Assembly: GCA_031257115.1 (NCBI GenBank)
Contig: JAIRPF010000165.1
Coordinates: forward strand, 53,612-117,611
Reading direction: 5' to 3'
DNA length: 64,000 bases
Origin: Accumulibacter sp.
GTDB lineage: Bacteria; Pseudomonadota; Gammaproteobacteria; Burkholderiales; Rhodocyclaceae
Shown here: piece after piece, positions 40,689 through 50,330 of the stretch
How positions within the stretch are numbered: position 1 is the first letter of the stretch
How the letters are laid out: the number at the start of each line of letters is the position of its first letter
Translations under genes and position numbers: made by a program
Notes under the pieces: model-generated
The model's input: only the letters and a program-made list of their open reading frames with translations
What the model was told of the DNA's origin: nothing
Databases searched by the model: none

Positions 40689-41792
40689 ATGCGCCCCGCC
40701 CGTGCCCTGATCGACCTCGACGCTCTGCGCCATAACTACCGGCTTGCCCGCCGGCTTCACGGCGGCCGCGCTTTCGCCGTGCTCAAGGCCAACGCCTACG
40801 GACACGGGGCGATCGCTTGCGCGCGCGCGCTGGCCGGGGAAGCGGACGGTTTCGCCGTCGCCTTCATCGACGAGGCGCGCGCTCTGCGCGAGGCCGGCGT
40901 TACCGCGCCCATCCTGCTGCTCGAAGGCGCGTTCGACGCCGCCGAACTCGCCGACGCCGCCCGTCTCGGCCTGTGGCCGGCGGCGCACCACGCGGCGCAG
41001 ATCGAGATGATTGAAAAGGCCATCCTGCCCGCGCCGCTCCACGTCTGGCTCAAGGTCAACAGCGGCATGAACCGCTGCGGCTTTCCGCCCGGCGCGCTGC
41101 GTTCGGCGTGGGAGCGGCTCGCCGCCAGCGGCAAGACGAGCCACATCGGCTTCATGACTCATTTCGCGCGCGCCGATGAACCCGATTCTTCCGTCACCGC
41201 CGAGCAAATCCGCGTCTTCGACGCCGCCACGCGCGGCCTGCCCGGCGAGCGCAGCCTGGCCAACTCCGGCGCCATCCTCGCCTGGCCGGACGCGCGCCGC
41301 GACTGGGCGCGCCCCGGCATCATGCTCTACGGCGCCGATCCCCTGCCCGGCGACGGCGGCAGCGGTCTCATTCCGGCGATGATGCTCACGAGCCGCGTGT
41401 TCGCCGTGCGCGAACTGGCCGCGGGCGAGCCGCTCGGCTACGGCGGGCGCTTCGTCGCGCCGCGTCCGACGCGGGTCGGTCTGGTGGCGATGGGCTACGC
41501 CGACGGCTATCCGCGTTCCGCGCCCGACGGCACGCCGGTGGCCGTGGATGGCTTGCCGGCATCGACCATCGGCCGCGTGTCGATGGACATGCTCACCGTC
41601 GATCTCACCGACCTGCCGGGCGCGGGCATCGGCAGCGAGGTCGAGCTGTGGGGCCGGCGGGTGCCGGTCAACCGTGTCGCGCAGGGCGTCGGCACGATTT
41701 CCTACGAATTGCTGTGCAACGTGAAACGGGTGGCCTTCGAGTGGACCGGGAGCGAATCCGGAACCATGAAGCCGCCTGTCCGGCCATCGTGA
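40689..41792 (+). CDS. alr: Alanine racemase
   Basis: 367 residues from the ATG at 40689, chosen because AGGA lies 11 bases upstream and MRPARALIDLDALRHN is the usual start; an ATG at 40677 is the alternative. The PLP lysine is Lys33 in VLKANAYGHG, and the second catalytic tyrosine lies in PLGYGGRFV. It makes D-alanine for peptidoglycan. The TIM-barrel and C-terminal beta domain are complete. Confidence 0.97.
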   Translation: MRPARALIDLDALRHNYRLARRLHGGRAFAVLKANAYGHGAIACARALAGEADGFAVAFIDEARALREAGVTAPILLLEGAFDAAELADAARLGLWPAAHHAAQIEMIEKAILPAPLHVWLKVNSGMNRCGFPPGALRSAWERLAASGKTSHIGFMTHFARADEPDSSVTAEQIRVFDAATRGLPGERSLANSGAILAWPDARRDWARPGIMLYGADPLPGDGGSGLIPAMMLTSRVFAVRELAAGEPLGYGGRFVAPRPTRVGLVAMGYADGYPRSAPDGTPVAVDGLPASTIGRVSMDMLTVDLTDLPGAGIGSEVELWGRRVPVNRVAQGVGTISYELLCNVKRVAFEWTGSESGTMKPPVRPS

Positions 41793-42143
41793 ATCCGCAC
41801 CAGAACGGGGCATCGACACGCCTGGAGCACCGTTTTGGCGCGGCCGATTCTTTTCCGCGCCTCCCGTCTCTTTGCGGCGTGGCGTCCGGCGAACTCCGGC
41901 GCGGATGGCACGGGCATTGCTTCATTCCGTGGCGAGGGGAATCGCCACGGAGCGTCCGGCCGCCGCGCGGCGGGCGTTTCCGGTATCCGTGCCGGCGGGA
42001 AGGCCGTCGCGTTCCGCCGGAAGGGATCGCGGGATTCCCCCGTGATTTTGAATCGCCCGTAATTTTGAATCGCCGTATCGCCCCGGTTTCGCGGTCATCC
42101 GCGCCGTCCATGATTTTTTATGTCGAATAAGGAAGGAACATCC
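41793..42143 (+). other. Leader region of the liv operon
   Basis: 351 bp without a gene. A short tandem duplication, GATTTTGAATCGCC then AATTTTGAATCGCC (about 42044-42074), lies 70-100 bp before the binding-protein start. No convincing promoter was identified. Confidence 0.45.
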
Positions 42144-43313
42144 ATGTTGAAACGAGTACACGCATCGGTACTGATCTGCGCGGCGGCGCTGTTCGTCTCT
42201 GGCGGCGCGCTGGCCGCGGAAACGATCAAGATCGGTTTTCCCATCCCCCTGACGGGCGAAATCCCCAAGGTAGGAGAATCCACCAAGTACGCCGCGGAAA
42301 TCTTCCGTGACGAAATCAATGCCCAAGGCGGACTCGCTGTCGGCGGCAAGAAGTATCCGCTGGAGTTCATTTTCGAGGACAACGAATCCAAGCCCGAAAC
42401 CGCCGTCAATGTCACGCTCAAGCTGATCGACCGCGACAACGTCCTGGCGATCATCGGCCCGCAGTCTTCGCGTCAGGCGGTGCCCGCCGGCGCGGTGGCC
42501 AACGATAACGAAACGCCGATGATCTCGCCGTGGTCGACCAATCCCGAAACCACGAAGGATCGCCCGTGGGTGTTCCGCGCCGCCTTCCTGGACCCGTTCC
42601 AGGCGCCTGTGGCGGCGAATTTCGCCACCAAGCAGTTCAGCGCCAAAAAGACGGCCGTGCTCTTCGAGATTTCCAACGACTATTCCAAGGGTCTGGCGGA
42701 CAACTTCAAGGAGGCGTGGGAGAAGCTCCAGGGCAAGGATTCCGTGGTCGCCTTCGAGTCGCACGGCCCGAAAGACCAGGACTTTTCCGCGCAGTTGACC
42801 AAGATCATCGCCGCCAAGCCGGATTTCATCTTCCTGCCGGAAAACTACAGCTTCGTGGCGCTGATCGTGCCGCAGGCGCGCGATCTGGGCTACAAGGGGC
42901 CGTTCATGGGTTCCGACTCCTGGGGTTCGGCCGAGTTGATGAAACTTTGCGGCGACGCCTGCAAGGGGCAGTTCTTCTCCACGCACTACGTCGCCGCCGG
43001 CGCGCAGGGCGCGACCAAGGAGTTCATCGACAAATACAACAAGAAGTACGGCTACGTGCCGGACGACCTGGCGGCCCTGACCTGGGACGCGGTCGGCCTG
43101 ATCACCGACGCCATCCAGAAAGCCGGCAAGCTGGACGATAACGTGCGCAAGATGCGCAAGACGATCCGGGACAATCTGGCCGCGATCAAGGAGTTCAAGG
43201 GCATTACCGGCAACATGCGCTTCGACGAGCAGGGCGATCCGATCAAGTGCGCGGTCATCGTGGCCATCGATCAAAAAGGCGATTTCACCTTCAAGGAATC
43301 CGTCTGTCCGTGA
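42144..43313 (+). CDS. livK: Branched-chain amino acid ABC transporter, substrate-binding protein
   Basis: 389 residues from the ATG at 42144 with AAGGAAGGA upstream. A signal peptide ends at ALAA/ETIK. The mature protein is a type I periplasmic binding protein (IKIGFPIPLTGEIPKVGES, AIIGPQSSRQAVPAGAVAN), typical of LivK/HAAT proteins. It binds substrate in the periplasm for the permeases encoded downstream. Substrate specificity cannot be read. First gene of a five-gene operon. Confidence 0.93.
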   Translation: MLKRVHASVLICAAALFVSGGALAAETIKIGFPIPLTGEIPKVGESTKYAAEIFRDEINAQGGLAVGGKKYPLEFIFEDNESKPETAVNVTLKLIDRDNVLAIIGPQSSRQAVPAGAVANDNETPMISPWSTNPETTKDRPWVFRAAFLDPFQAPVAANFATKQFSAKKTAVLFEISNDYSKGLADNFKEAWEKLQGKDSVVAFESHGPKDQDFSAQLTKIIAAKPDFIFLPENYSFVALIVPQARDLGYKGPFMGSDSWGSAELMKLCGDACKGQFFSTHYVAAGAQGATKEFIDKYNKKYGYVPDDLAALTWDAVGLITDAIQKAGKLDDNVRKMRKTIRDNLAAIKEFKGITGNMRFDEQGDPIKCAVIVAIDQKGDFTFKESVCP

Positions 43314-43436
43314 CATAATATGCGCTTCCGCCGTCGCGCCCGATATCATGTACATGGCGCGCGGCGGCGACGCGGAAGAAACGCGGAAAAGACGAAAAGA
43401 CACACGACGAAAAGACACACCGGGGACGAAAGCGGC

Positions 43437-44354
43437 ATGGAGTTTTTCCTGCAACAATGCGTCAACGCCCTGCAATGGGGCAGTTTCTACGCCCTGATCG
43501 CCTTGGGCTACACGCTGGTCTACGGCGTCCTGCGGCTCATCAACTTCGCCCACGGCGACGTCTTCATGGTGGGGGCCTATCTTGCCTTTTTCGTCTCCAC
43601 CGGCCTGCTCGCGCCGGAGGGCCTGTTCGGGTTTTCCCGCGAGCTGACGCTGGCGCTGACCATTCCGCTGACCATGATCCTCACCTCGCTCGTGGGCGTC
43701 ACGCTGGAGCGTATCGCCTACCGCCCCCTGATGCGCAAGGGCGCGCACCGGCTCTACGTGGTCATCACCGCGCTGATGTGCGGGCTGATCCTCGAAAACG
43801 GCAATCTGGCGCTTCTCGGCGCGAGCCGCCGGACGCTGCCCGTGCTCCTCGACAAAAATGTTTACCACATCGGCGGCATCGCCGTGACCAATCTCAAGCT
43901 GATGGTCATCCTCGCGGCGGTCCTGGTGTTCCTGGCGCTGCATTTCATCGTCACGCGCACGCGCATGGGCATGGCGATGCGCGCCGTGTCCTGGGATCGC
44001 TTCGCCCTGCCGCTGATGGGCATCCCGCTCGACCGCGTGGTCGTTTTCACCTTCGTGCTCGGATCGGCCGTCGCGGGCCTGGGCGGCATGTTGTTCGCCA
44101 TGTCCTATCCGGTGCTGGAGCCGTACATGGGGGCGATGACCGGATGGAAAGCGTTCATCGCCGCCGTCGTCGGCGGCATCGGCGAGATTCGCGGCGCTTT
44201 CGTCGGCGGCTTCCTGCTCGCCTTCGTGGAAGTCATGGTGGCCGCCTTCCTGCCGTCCACGTTCCGCGATCTTTTCGCTTTCTCTGTCCTGCTCTTCATC
44301 CTCTGGCAGCGGCCGACCGGCATCTTCGGCAAGCCCCTGACGGCGAAAATCTGA
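43437..44354 (+). CDS. livH: Branched-chain amino acid ABC transporter permease LivH
   Basis: 305 residues from the ATG at 43437; an upstream in-frame extension covers the 120-bp spacer only. About eight transmembrane helices, with GYTLVYGVLRLINFAHGD (the LivH signature), VGVTLERIAYRPL and the cytoplasmic loop RTRMGMAMRAVSWD that contacts the ATPase. Forms the channel with LivM. Confidence 0.95.
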   Translation: MEFFLQQCVNALQWGSFYALIALGYTLVYGVLRLINFAHGDVFMVGAYLAFFVSTGLLAPEGLFGFSRELTLALTIPLTMILTSLVGVTLERIAYRPLMRKGAHRLYVVITALMCGLILENGNLALLGASRRTLPVLLDKNVYHIGGIAVTNLKLMVILAAVLVFLALHFIVTRTRMGMAMRAVSWDRFALPLMGIPLDRVVVFTFVLGSAVAGLGGMLFAMSYPVLEPYMGAMTGWKAFIAAVVGGIGEIRGAFVGGFLLAFVEVMVAAFLPSTFRDLFAFSVLLFILWQRPTGIFGKPLTAKI

Positions 44355-44366
44355 CGGGAACCTGCC

Positions 44367-45443
44367 ATGCGGCGCTACGCCATCAACATCCTTCTATGCG
44401 CCGCCGCCCTCGCGCTCGTCGGGCTGGCCCAGGCGGACATGCTGGACAAGTACGTGCTGACCGTCATCACCTTCATGGGCATCAACTGCATCTTCGCCGT
44501 CAGCCTGAACCTCGTGAACGGTTACATGGGCGAATTTTCCTGCGGGCACGGCGGTTTCATGTGCGTCGGCGCCTATGTGGGATCGCTGCTTTCCGTGGCT
44601 TTCTTCACCGACAGCAAACTTTTCGGCGCTCCCCTGTTCGCGCCGGAACTCGCGCCCTTCCTTTTCCCCCTCGTGCTCCTCGGCGCCTCGCTCGCCGCGG
44701 CGCTGGCCGGCCTGCTCGTGGCCCTGCCGTCCTTCCACACGCGGGACGATTATCTGGCCATCATCACCATCGCCGCCAACTACATCATCATCTCCATCGT
44801 GGAGAACATCGACGCCATCGGCGGCCCGCGCGGCTTTTCCGGCATGAAGAAGGCGGTCAACGCCATGTCGGACTTCGCGGACTGCCCCTGGATGCTCATC
44901 TGGACGCTCATCGGCGTCGCCGTCTGCGTGATGACCGTCTACCGGCTGATGACCAGCACCTACGGCAAGGGCGTCTCCGCCGTCTGCCAGAACGAAGTCG
45001 CCGCGGAAATCATGGGCGTCGACACCAACCGCGTCAAGATCATGGCCTTCATGGTTTCCTCCGGCCTGGGGGGACTCGCCGGCGCGCTGTACGCCCACGT
45101 CTACGGCTACGTGAACGCGCAATCCTTCAACCTGCTCAAATCCACCGAGGGCCTGGTCATGGTCTATCTGGGCGGCATGGGTTCCATTTCGGGCGTGCTG
45201 ATGGCGGCGGTCGCCTTCACCCTGCTCGTCGAGGCGCTGCGCTTCGTCATCCCCTGGCTGAACGACGGCCTCCACGCCCTGAGCCTGCTGCCCGCGGGCT
45301 ATGAGCTGAGCCAGATCTGGAAATGGGTCATCATCCCCCTGACGCTGATATTGCTCATGCAATTCCGCCCGGAGGGCTTTCTCGGCAACCGGGAACTGAC
45401 GCAGGTTTTCCCGCGGCTGAAACGCTGGATCACGTTGAAATGA
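44367..45443 (+). CDS. livM: Branched-chain amino acid ABC transporter permease LivM
   Basis: 358 residues, 12 bp after livH. Multiple transmembrane helices with AVSLNLVNGYMGEFSCGHGGFMCVGAY at about 46-72, the EAA-like loop STYGKGVSAVCQNEVAAEIMGVD, and GGMGSISGVLMAAVAF near the end, all typical of LivM. A 133-bp spacer containing an inverted pair of 9-nt-periodic repeats separates it from livG. Confidence 0.95.
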   Translation: MRRYAINILLCAAALALVGLAQADMLDKYVLTVITFMGINCIFAVSLNLVNGYMGEFSCGHGGFMCVGAYVGSLLSVAFFTDSKLFGAPLFAPELAPFLFPLVLLGASLAAALAGLLVALPSFHTRDDYLAIITIAANYIIISIVENIDAIGGPRGFSGMKKAVNAMSDFADCPWMLIWTLIGVAVCVMTVYRLMTSTYGKGVSAVCQNEVAAEIMGVDTNRVKIMAFMVSSGLGGLAGALYAHVYGYVNAQSFNLLKSTEGLVMVYLGGMGSISGVLMAAVAFTLLVEALRFVIPWLNDGLHALSLLPAGYELSQIWKWVIIPLTLILLMQFRPEGFLGNRELTQVFPRLKRWITLK

Positions 45444-45576
45444 AAAGGAAAATGAGTCTGGAAACAAGCATTGACCACGGCGAACGCGGCGAAAAGCAAA
45501 TCCTGTCAAAGACCCATCGGGGTTTCTCTGATTTTCGCCGTGCCCGCCGTGCTTGAATTCCGTTTTCAAAACCGCC
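45444..45576. repeat. Inverted pair of 9-nt-periodic repeats inside the liv operon
   Basis: A forward half (45470-45500, GACCACGGCGAACGCGGCG) faces a reverse half (about 45530-45556, TTCGCCGTGCCCGCCGTGC), so the transcript between livM and livG could form a stem. It sits inside an operon whose other junctions are 0-12 bp, apart from the 120-bp gap between livK and livH. Confidence 0.65.
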
Positions 45577-46344
45577 ATGCCCCTTCTTGAAATCTCCGGC
45601 CTCACGCAACGCTTCGGCGGCCTCCAGGCGCTCACGGACTTCTCGTTCCGGCTCGAAGAGCACGAGCTTGTCGGGCTGATCGGGCCGAACGGCGCGGGCA
45701 AGACCACCGTTTTCAACATCGTCTCCGGCTTCTACAGGCCGACCGCGGGCCGCATCGTCTTCGGCGGACGGCCGGTCAATGGCCTGAAACCGCACCGGAT
45801 CACGGCGCTTGGGCTGGCGCGCACCTTCCAGAACATCCGGCTCTGGAACGACCTGACGGTGCTCGACAACATCCGCCTGGCCCGCTACGCCTGGCTCGGC
45901 TACGGCTTCTGGAGCGCCGTGCTGCGCACGAAACGCTACCGCCGGGCGGAAAAGGGCATCGAAGCCAAGGCGCGCGAAGTGCTGGAGATGATGAAACTCA
46001 CCGACTGCGCCGGGGAATTGCCCAGGAACCTGCCCTACGGCCTGCAACGCCGCGTGGAACTGGCGCGCGCCTTGGCCGGCCAGCCCCGGCTGCTCCTGCT
46101 CGACGAACCGGCGGCGGGCCTGAATTCGGCGGACGTCGAGGATCTCATCCGCCATATCCGCTGGATATACGATGAATTCAAGCTGTCGATCTGGATGATC
46201 GAGCATCAGATGAAAGTCGTCATGACCCTGTGTCAGCGCCTGACCGTCATCGATTTCGGTTGTGTCATCGCCTCGGGAACGCCGGAGGAAATCCGCAACG
46301 ACCCCGGCGTCATCAAGGCTTATTTGGGAGACGAGACGCTCTGA
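45577..46344 (+). CDS. livG: Branched-chain amino acid ABC transporter ATPase LivG
   Basis: 255 residues from the ATG at 45577, the standard LivG length; an in-frame TTG 24 bases upstream is less likely. Walker A is GPNGAGKTT, the signature region reads LPYGLQRRVELARAL where LSGGQ is usual (typical of LivG), and Walker B is LLLLDEPAAGLN. It hydrolyses ATP on the cytoplasmic face. The stop overlaps the livF start (TGATG). Confidence 0.95.
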   Translation: MPLLEISGLTQRFGGLQALTDFSFRLEEHELVGLIGPNGAGKTTVFNIVSGFYRPTAGRIVFGGRPVNGLKPHRITALGLARTFQNIRLWNDLTVLDNIRLARYAWLGYGFWSAVLRTKRYRRAEKGIEAKAREVLEMMKLTDCAGELPRNLPYGLQRRVELARALAGQPRLLLLDEPAAGLNSADVEDLIRHIRWIYDEFKLSIWMIEHQMKVVMTLCQRLTVIDFGCVIASGTPEEIRNDPGVIKAYLGDETL

Positions 46345-47063
46345 TGCTGCGCGTAAGCAATCTGAAGGCGGCCTACGGCAAGATCGAGGCGCTGCACGGC
46401 ATTTCCTTCCACGTCGACAAGGGAGAGATCGTTACGCTGATCGGCGCGAACGGCGCGGGCAAATCCACCGCGCTCAAGGCGCTGATGCGCCTCCCGCCGC
46501 CCGAATCCCCCGTCGTCACCGGCGGCGACATCGCCTTCGACGGCGTTTCGATCCTGGACATGCCCGCGCACCGCGTCGTCTCCGACATCCGGATGACGCT
46601 GGCGCCCGAAGGACGCCGCATCTTCGGCAATCTCACGGTCATGGAAAACCTGCAACTGGCTTCCTGGTCACGGAAAGGCGAGAACACGGACAAGGAAATC
46701 CGCCGCATCTTCGACCTCTTCCCCCGCCTCGCCGAACGGGCGCGGCAGCGCAGCGACACTCTTTCGGGAGGTGAGCAGCAAATGCTCGCCGTGGGCCGCG
46801 CGCTGATGACGGAATGTTCCGTGCTGCTGCTCGACGAACCTTCGATGGGCCTTGCCCCGCTCATCATGTACGACATGTTCCGCACCCTGAAAAAGCTCAA
46901 CGCCGAGGGGCTGACCATCATCGTCGTCGAACAAAACGCGCGCCTGGCCCTGCAAGTGGCGGACAGAGGCTACGTGCTCGACACCGGCGAAATCGTCGCC
47001 GAGGGCCTGGCCGAGGAACTGCTGCACAAACCCGAAATCAAGGCCGCCTATCTCGGCGGGTAG
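46344..47063 (+). CDS. livF: Branched-chain amino acid ABC transporter ATPase LivF
   Basis: 239 residues. Walker A is GANGAGKST, the signature LSGGEQQMLAVGRALM, and Walker B LLLDEPSMGLAP. It overlaps livG by one base, so translation is coupled. It completes the liv-type importer. Confidence 0.96.
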   Translation: MLRVSNLKAAYGKIEALHGISFHVDKGEIVTLIGANGAGKSTALKALMRLPPPESPVVTGGDIAFDGVSILDMPAHRVVSDIRMTLAPEGRRIFGNLTVMENLQLASWSRKGENTDKEIRRIFDLFPRLAERARQRSDTLSGGEQQMLAVGRALMTECSVLLLDEPSMGLAPLIMYDMFRTLKKLNAEGLTIIVVEQNARLALQVADRGYVLDTGEIVAEGLAEELLHKPEIKAAYLGG

Positions 47064-47311
47064 CGCGTCTGGCGTTTTCGAATCGGACTCCAACAAATTT
47101 CCGCAACCGCCAAAAATTCCGCCATTTTCGCGCGCGCGGGAATCCAGTGCCCACGCATTCCCGTTATTTCCGCTTATCAAGGAAATGGCGGGAAAATGGA
47201 AGGTGAATGGTTTCCCCCGCGCTTGCCACGGTTTTCGCTTTTTGGATATATGTATCCATTTGAACAGAAAACGCCCCGGAGGACGGGGCTTCAAACCGGA
47301 GTGGGTTTACG
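47064..47311 (+). other. thiE leader with two hairpins
   Basis: GGATA-TATG-TATCC (about 47244-47257) and GCCCCG-GAGGA-CGGGGC (47273-47289) are the only structures. The second lies 22 bases before the thiE start and exposes an SD-like GAGGA in its loop. A TPP riboswitch was looked for and not found. Confidence 0.4.
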
Positions 47312-47959
47312 ATGAAACGCAAAACGCTCGATCTGTCGCTTTACCTGGTGCTCGATCCGGATTTGTGCGGCGGGCCGGAGGGGATGGTGCGCACTGCCCG
47401 GCTGGCGGCGGCGAGTGGCGCGACGGTGGTGCAGTTGCGGGCGCCGGGCTGGAAGAAGCGCCAATGGCTGGAGACGGCCATCGCGCTCAAGGCGGCGCTG
47501 CGGCCGTTCGGCGTTCCGCTGATCGTCAACGACCACGTGGATGTGGCGCTGGCGATGGACGCGGACGGTGTGCACGTCGGGCAGGAGGATTTGCCGCCCG
47601 CCGAGGCGCGCCGCCTGATCGGGCCGGACAAGATCCTCGGTTTGTCGGTCTCGTCCGCCGCCCACCTGGCCGGCGTCCCCGATGGGGTCGACTATCTCGG
47701 CGTCGGGCCGGTCTATCCGACCGGCACCAAGCCGGACGCGGCGCCGGTTCTCGGCGTGGCCGCGCTCGCCGGGCGGGTGGCCTCGGCGAGGCTCCCCGTG
47801 GTGGCCATCGGCGGCATTCGCGGCGATAATTGCGCGGCGCTGTTCGCGGCCGGCGCGCGCGGCGTGGCGGTCGTCTCCGCGATCTGCGGGCAGCCCGACC
47901 CGGCGGCGGCGACGCTGGCGCTGCGCGGGACGATCGATGAATTCTTGCCAAGCTGTTAG
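47312..47959 (+). CDS. thiE: Thiamine-phosphate synthase
   Basis: 215 residues. The ThiE barrel shows VVQLRAPGWKKRQW (usually QLR.K), PLIVNDHVDVALAMDADGVHVGQEDLP, GLSVSS, DYLGVGPVYPTGTK and VVAIGGI, the full set of substrate-binding motifs. It couples HMP-pyrophosphate with thiazole phosphate. CCGGAG lies 10 bases before the ATG. No other thiamine genes are next to it. Confidence 0.95.
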   Translation: MKRKTLDLSLYLVLDPDLCGGPEGMVRTARLAAASGATVVQLRAPGWKKRQWLETAIALKAALRPFGVPLIVNDHVDVALAMDADGVHVGQEDLPPAEARRLIGPDKILGLSVSSAAHLAGVPDGVDYLGVGPVYPTGTKPDAAPVLGVAALAGRVASARLPVVAIGGIRGDNCAALFAAGARGVAVVSAICGQPDPAAATLALRGTIDEFLPSC

Positions 47960-48410
47960 AGTGTCGTTTTGAAAAAAGCGATCAGAGCGTTTTCGATTCA
48001 AGTGATGACCGTCCCATTTCTTCGTCATTCCCGCGAAAGCGGGAATCCAGCGTGTACAGTCCGGCGCGCGGCGCCGCATCGTTATTTGAATTTGAATATG
48101 CGGCCCTTCGGGCCGGAAGTAACGCACTGGATTCCCGCTTTCGCGGGAATGACGGGGGTGTGCCGGCGCTGGATTTCCGACCGCGCGGGAATGACGGAAG
48201 TTCGCGGGCGGTTGATTCAAAAACGTTCCAACCGTGACGAGCGCGGCGAACGCAACGAAAAATTTTCCTTTACGGGTACTTGTCTTCATGCGGCGTCGTT
48301 CCGGGGCCGAAGGTTTTGTTTCCCGCCGTGTCCGTCGTGGCCGTGTCCGTCGTGGCCGTTCCATTCGTGGCCGATTCCATCTTTTCAACCGTTTTTCAAG
48401 GAGAAATGAC
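47960..48410. repeat. Composite NIME-like element and 9-nt-periodic block
   Basis: A forward dRS3-like palindrome (48023-48052) and a reverse one (48127-48154) bracket about 75 bp containing CCGGCGCGCGGCGCCG and GCGGCCCTTCGGGCCG. A third degenerate copy lies at 48169-48198. A mixed-orientation 9-nt-periodic block (about 48235-48375, GTCGTGGCCGTGTCC units) runs up to the next gene's ribosome-binding site. Confidence 0.75.
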
Positions 48411-49487
48411 ATGCTTTCACGCATCAAGACGCTGACCGTGGCCGCGGCGCTGGCGGCGTCCTGCCTGTCCGCCGCGCACGCCGCCGACCCGCTGAAGGCC
48501 GGCTTCGTTTATATCGGCCCGACCGGCGACCACGGCTGGACCTACGCCCATGACCAAGGCCGCAAGATGGCCGAGGAACAGTCCGGCGGCACGGTGAAGA
48601 CGGTTTTCGTCGAGAGCGTGCCGGAAACCGCCGACGCCGAGCGCGTTTTCCGCGATCTGGCGCAGAAGGGCAACAAGATCGTCTTCGGCACGTCCTTCGG
48701 CTACATGAACCAGATGGCGAAGGTCGCCAAGGCGTTCCCGAACACGGTGTTCATGCACGCCACCGGCTACAAGACCGCGCCCAACCTGGGCATCTACGAC
48801 GTGCGCACGTATGAGGGGTCCTACATGCTCGGCGTCGTCGCCGGCAAGATGACGCGGGGGAACAAGCTCGGCGTCGTGGCCTCGTATCCCATTCCGGAAG
48901 TCATCCGCAACATCAATTCCTTCACCATCGGGGCGCGCAGCGTGAATCCGGCCGCGACGACCCGCGTCATCTGGCTCAATAGCTGGTTCGATCCGGGCAA
49001 GGAGCGCGAAGCGGCGCTGGCGCTGATTTCCCAGGGCTGCGACGTGCTGATGCAAAACGTGGATTCCCCGGCGGTCGTGCAGACGGCGCTGGAAAAGGGC
49101 GTGCTCGCCTTCGGCTGGAATTCGGACATGACCAAGTTCGGCGGCAAGGCGCAACTGGCGGCCTCAATCCTCGACTGGGGCGTCATCTACAAGAAGGCGA
49201 TCGGAGACGTCGAGGCCGGGAAGTGGAAATCCGGCGACATCTGGTGGGGCGTCAAGGAAGGCGCGGTCAACATCGACCATTTCGGTCCGGCGACGCCGGA
49301 CGACGTGAAGAAGCTGGCCGAGGAGCGCCGCGACGCGATCAGGGCCGGCAAGCTGCATCCCTTCACCGGCCCGCTCAATGACCAGTCGGGCAAGGAAATC
49401 CTGGCCGCCGGCAAGGTCTATACCGACGCCGAATTGAGAAAAATCAACTTCTACGTCGAAGGCGTCGAGGGCAATATTCCGAAATGA
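48411..49487 (+). CDS. BMP-family ABC substrate-binding protein (nucleoside/purine type)
   Basis: 358 residues from the ATG at 48411 (AAGGAG upstream). The signal peptide ends at AHAA/DPLK. The mature domain has GFVYIGPTGDHGWTYAHDQG, VRTYEGSYMLGVVAGKMT and WNSDMTKFGGKAQLAA, typical of the Med/BMP family that binds nucleosides, purines or HMP-like compounds. It lies upstream of gpt, supporting a purine-related ligand (inference). No permease or ATPase genes of its transporter are in the window. Confidence 0.9.
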   Translation: MLSRIKTLTVAAALAASCLSAAHAADPLKAGFVYIGPTGDHGWTYAHDQGRKMAEEQSGGTVKTVFVESVPETADAERVFRDLAQKGNKIVFGTSFGYMNQMAKVAKAFPNTVFMHATGYKTAPNLGIYDVRTYEGSYMLGVVAGKMTRGNKLGVVASYPIPEVIRNINSFTIGARSVNPAATTRVIWLNSWFDPGKEREAALALISQGCDVLMQNVDSPAVVQTALEKGVLAFGWNSDMTKFGGKAQLAASILDWGVIYKKAIGDVEAGKWKSGDIWWGVKEGAVNIDHFGPATPDDVKKLAEERRDAIRAGKLHPFTGPLNDQSGKEILAAGKVYTDAELRKINFYVEGVEGNIPK

Positions 49488-49612
49488 GGTAAAAGCGGCC
49501 GGACACGGCGGGCGCGGCGGAATTCCTTTGCAAGCGCGAAAAATTTCGCCCTTGTCATATCCGCCGCGCCGCCGTGGCCGAAATCGCGTTTTTCATGAGC
49601 ACGGAAACCGTC

Positions 49613-50128
49613 ATGGAAGATTCGTTCATCAGTCCGTACCGGGATGACATCGTGATCTCCTGGCCCGAATTGCACCGCGATACGCGCGTGCTGTGCCGCG
49701 CCCTGATGGAAAAAGGGCCGTTCAGGGGCATCATCGCCATCGCCCGCGGCGGCATGATTCCGGCGGCGCTGGTGGCGCGCGAACTGGAGATACGCCTGCT
49801 CGACACGATCTGCGCGTCGAGCTACGAAGAGCCGCCGGAAGAGCGCGAGGGCGCGCAGACCAAGCGCACCGACGTGAAGATACTCAAGGGCGTCGACCAC
49901 GACGGCGAAGGCTACCTGCTGATCGACGACCTGGTCGACACCGGCGGCACCGCGCGGGTGATCCGGAAGATATTGCCCAGAGCCTATTTCGCCACGCTCT
50001 ACGCCAAGCCCATGGGACGCGCGGTCGTCGACCTGTGCGTCAAGGAATTCAGCCAGGACAAATGGGTCTATTTCCCGTGGGATATCGACTATACCTTCGT
50101 CCCGCCGCTCAAGAAAAAATCGGTTTGA
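49613..50128 (+). CDS. gpt: Xanthine/hypoxanthine-guanine phosphoribosyltransferase (Gpt-like)
   Basis: 171 residues from the ATG at 49613; an ATG at 49595 and a GTG at 49574 are alternatives. The PRPP motif YLLIDDLVDTGGTA, FRGIIAIARGGMIPAALVARELEIR (first part), DTICASSYEE, GEGYLLIDD and VYFPWDIDYTFVPP align along the whole length with E. coli Gpt. It salvages guanine and xanthine to the nucleotides. It follows a BMP-family binding protein by 125 bp. Confidence 0.9.
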   Translation: MEDSFISPYRDDIVISWPELHRDTRVLCRALMEKGPFRGIIAIARGGMIPAALVARELEIRLLDTICASSYEEPPEEREGAQTKRTDVKILKGVDHDGEGYLLIDDLVDTGGTARVIRKILPRAYFATLYAKPMGRAVVDLCVKEFSQDKWVYFPWDIDYTFVPPLKKKSV

Positions 50129-50330
50129 GATTGGGTCATCGATCGCGGGGCGCGCGGCGAGAGGCAAAAACATTAACTACGGAGAGTACGGAGAAAGGCG
50201 AAAGAAAAAACCGTTATGTCGGCGAACAGTCACGGGACGGTCGTCGCCCGCATCGCCGAAAGCTCCGCTTGTGTCGTAAAGGAATAAACGAAAAATTCGA
50301 ACGCGCGCGAACGACCGAAAGGAATGCAAA

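Noticed and set aside
47064..47311. TPP riboswitch upstream of thiE
   Set aside because: The conserved CUGAGA and ACCUGA elements are absent; only short unrelated hairpins are present.
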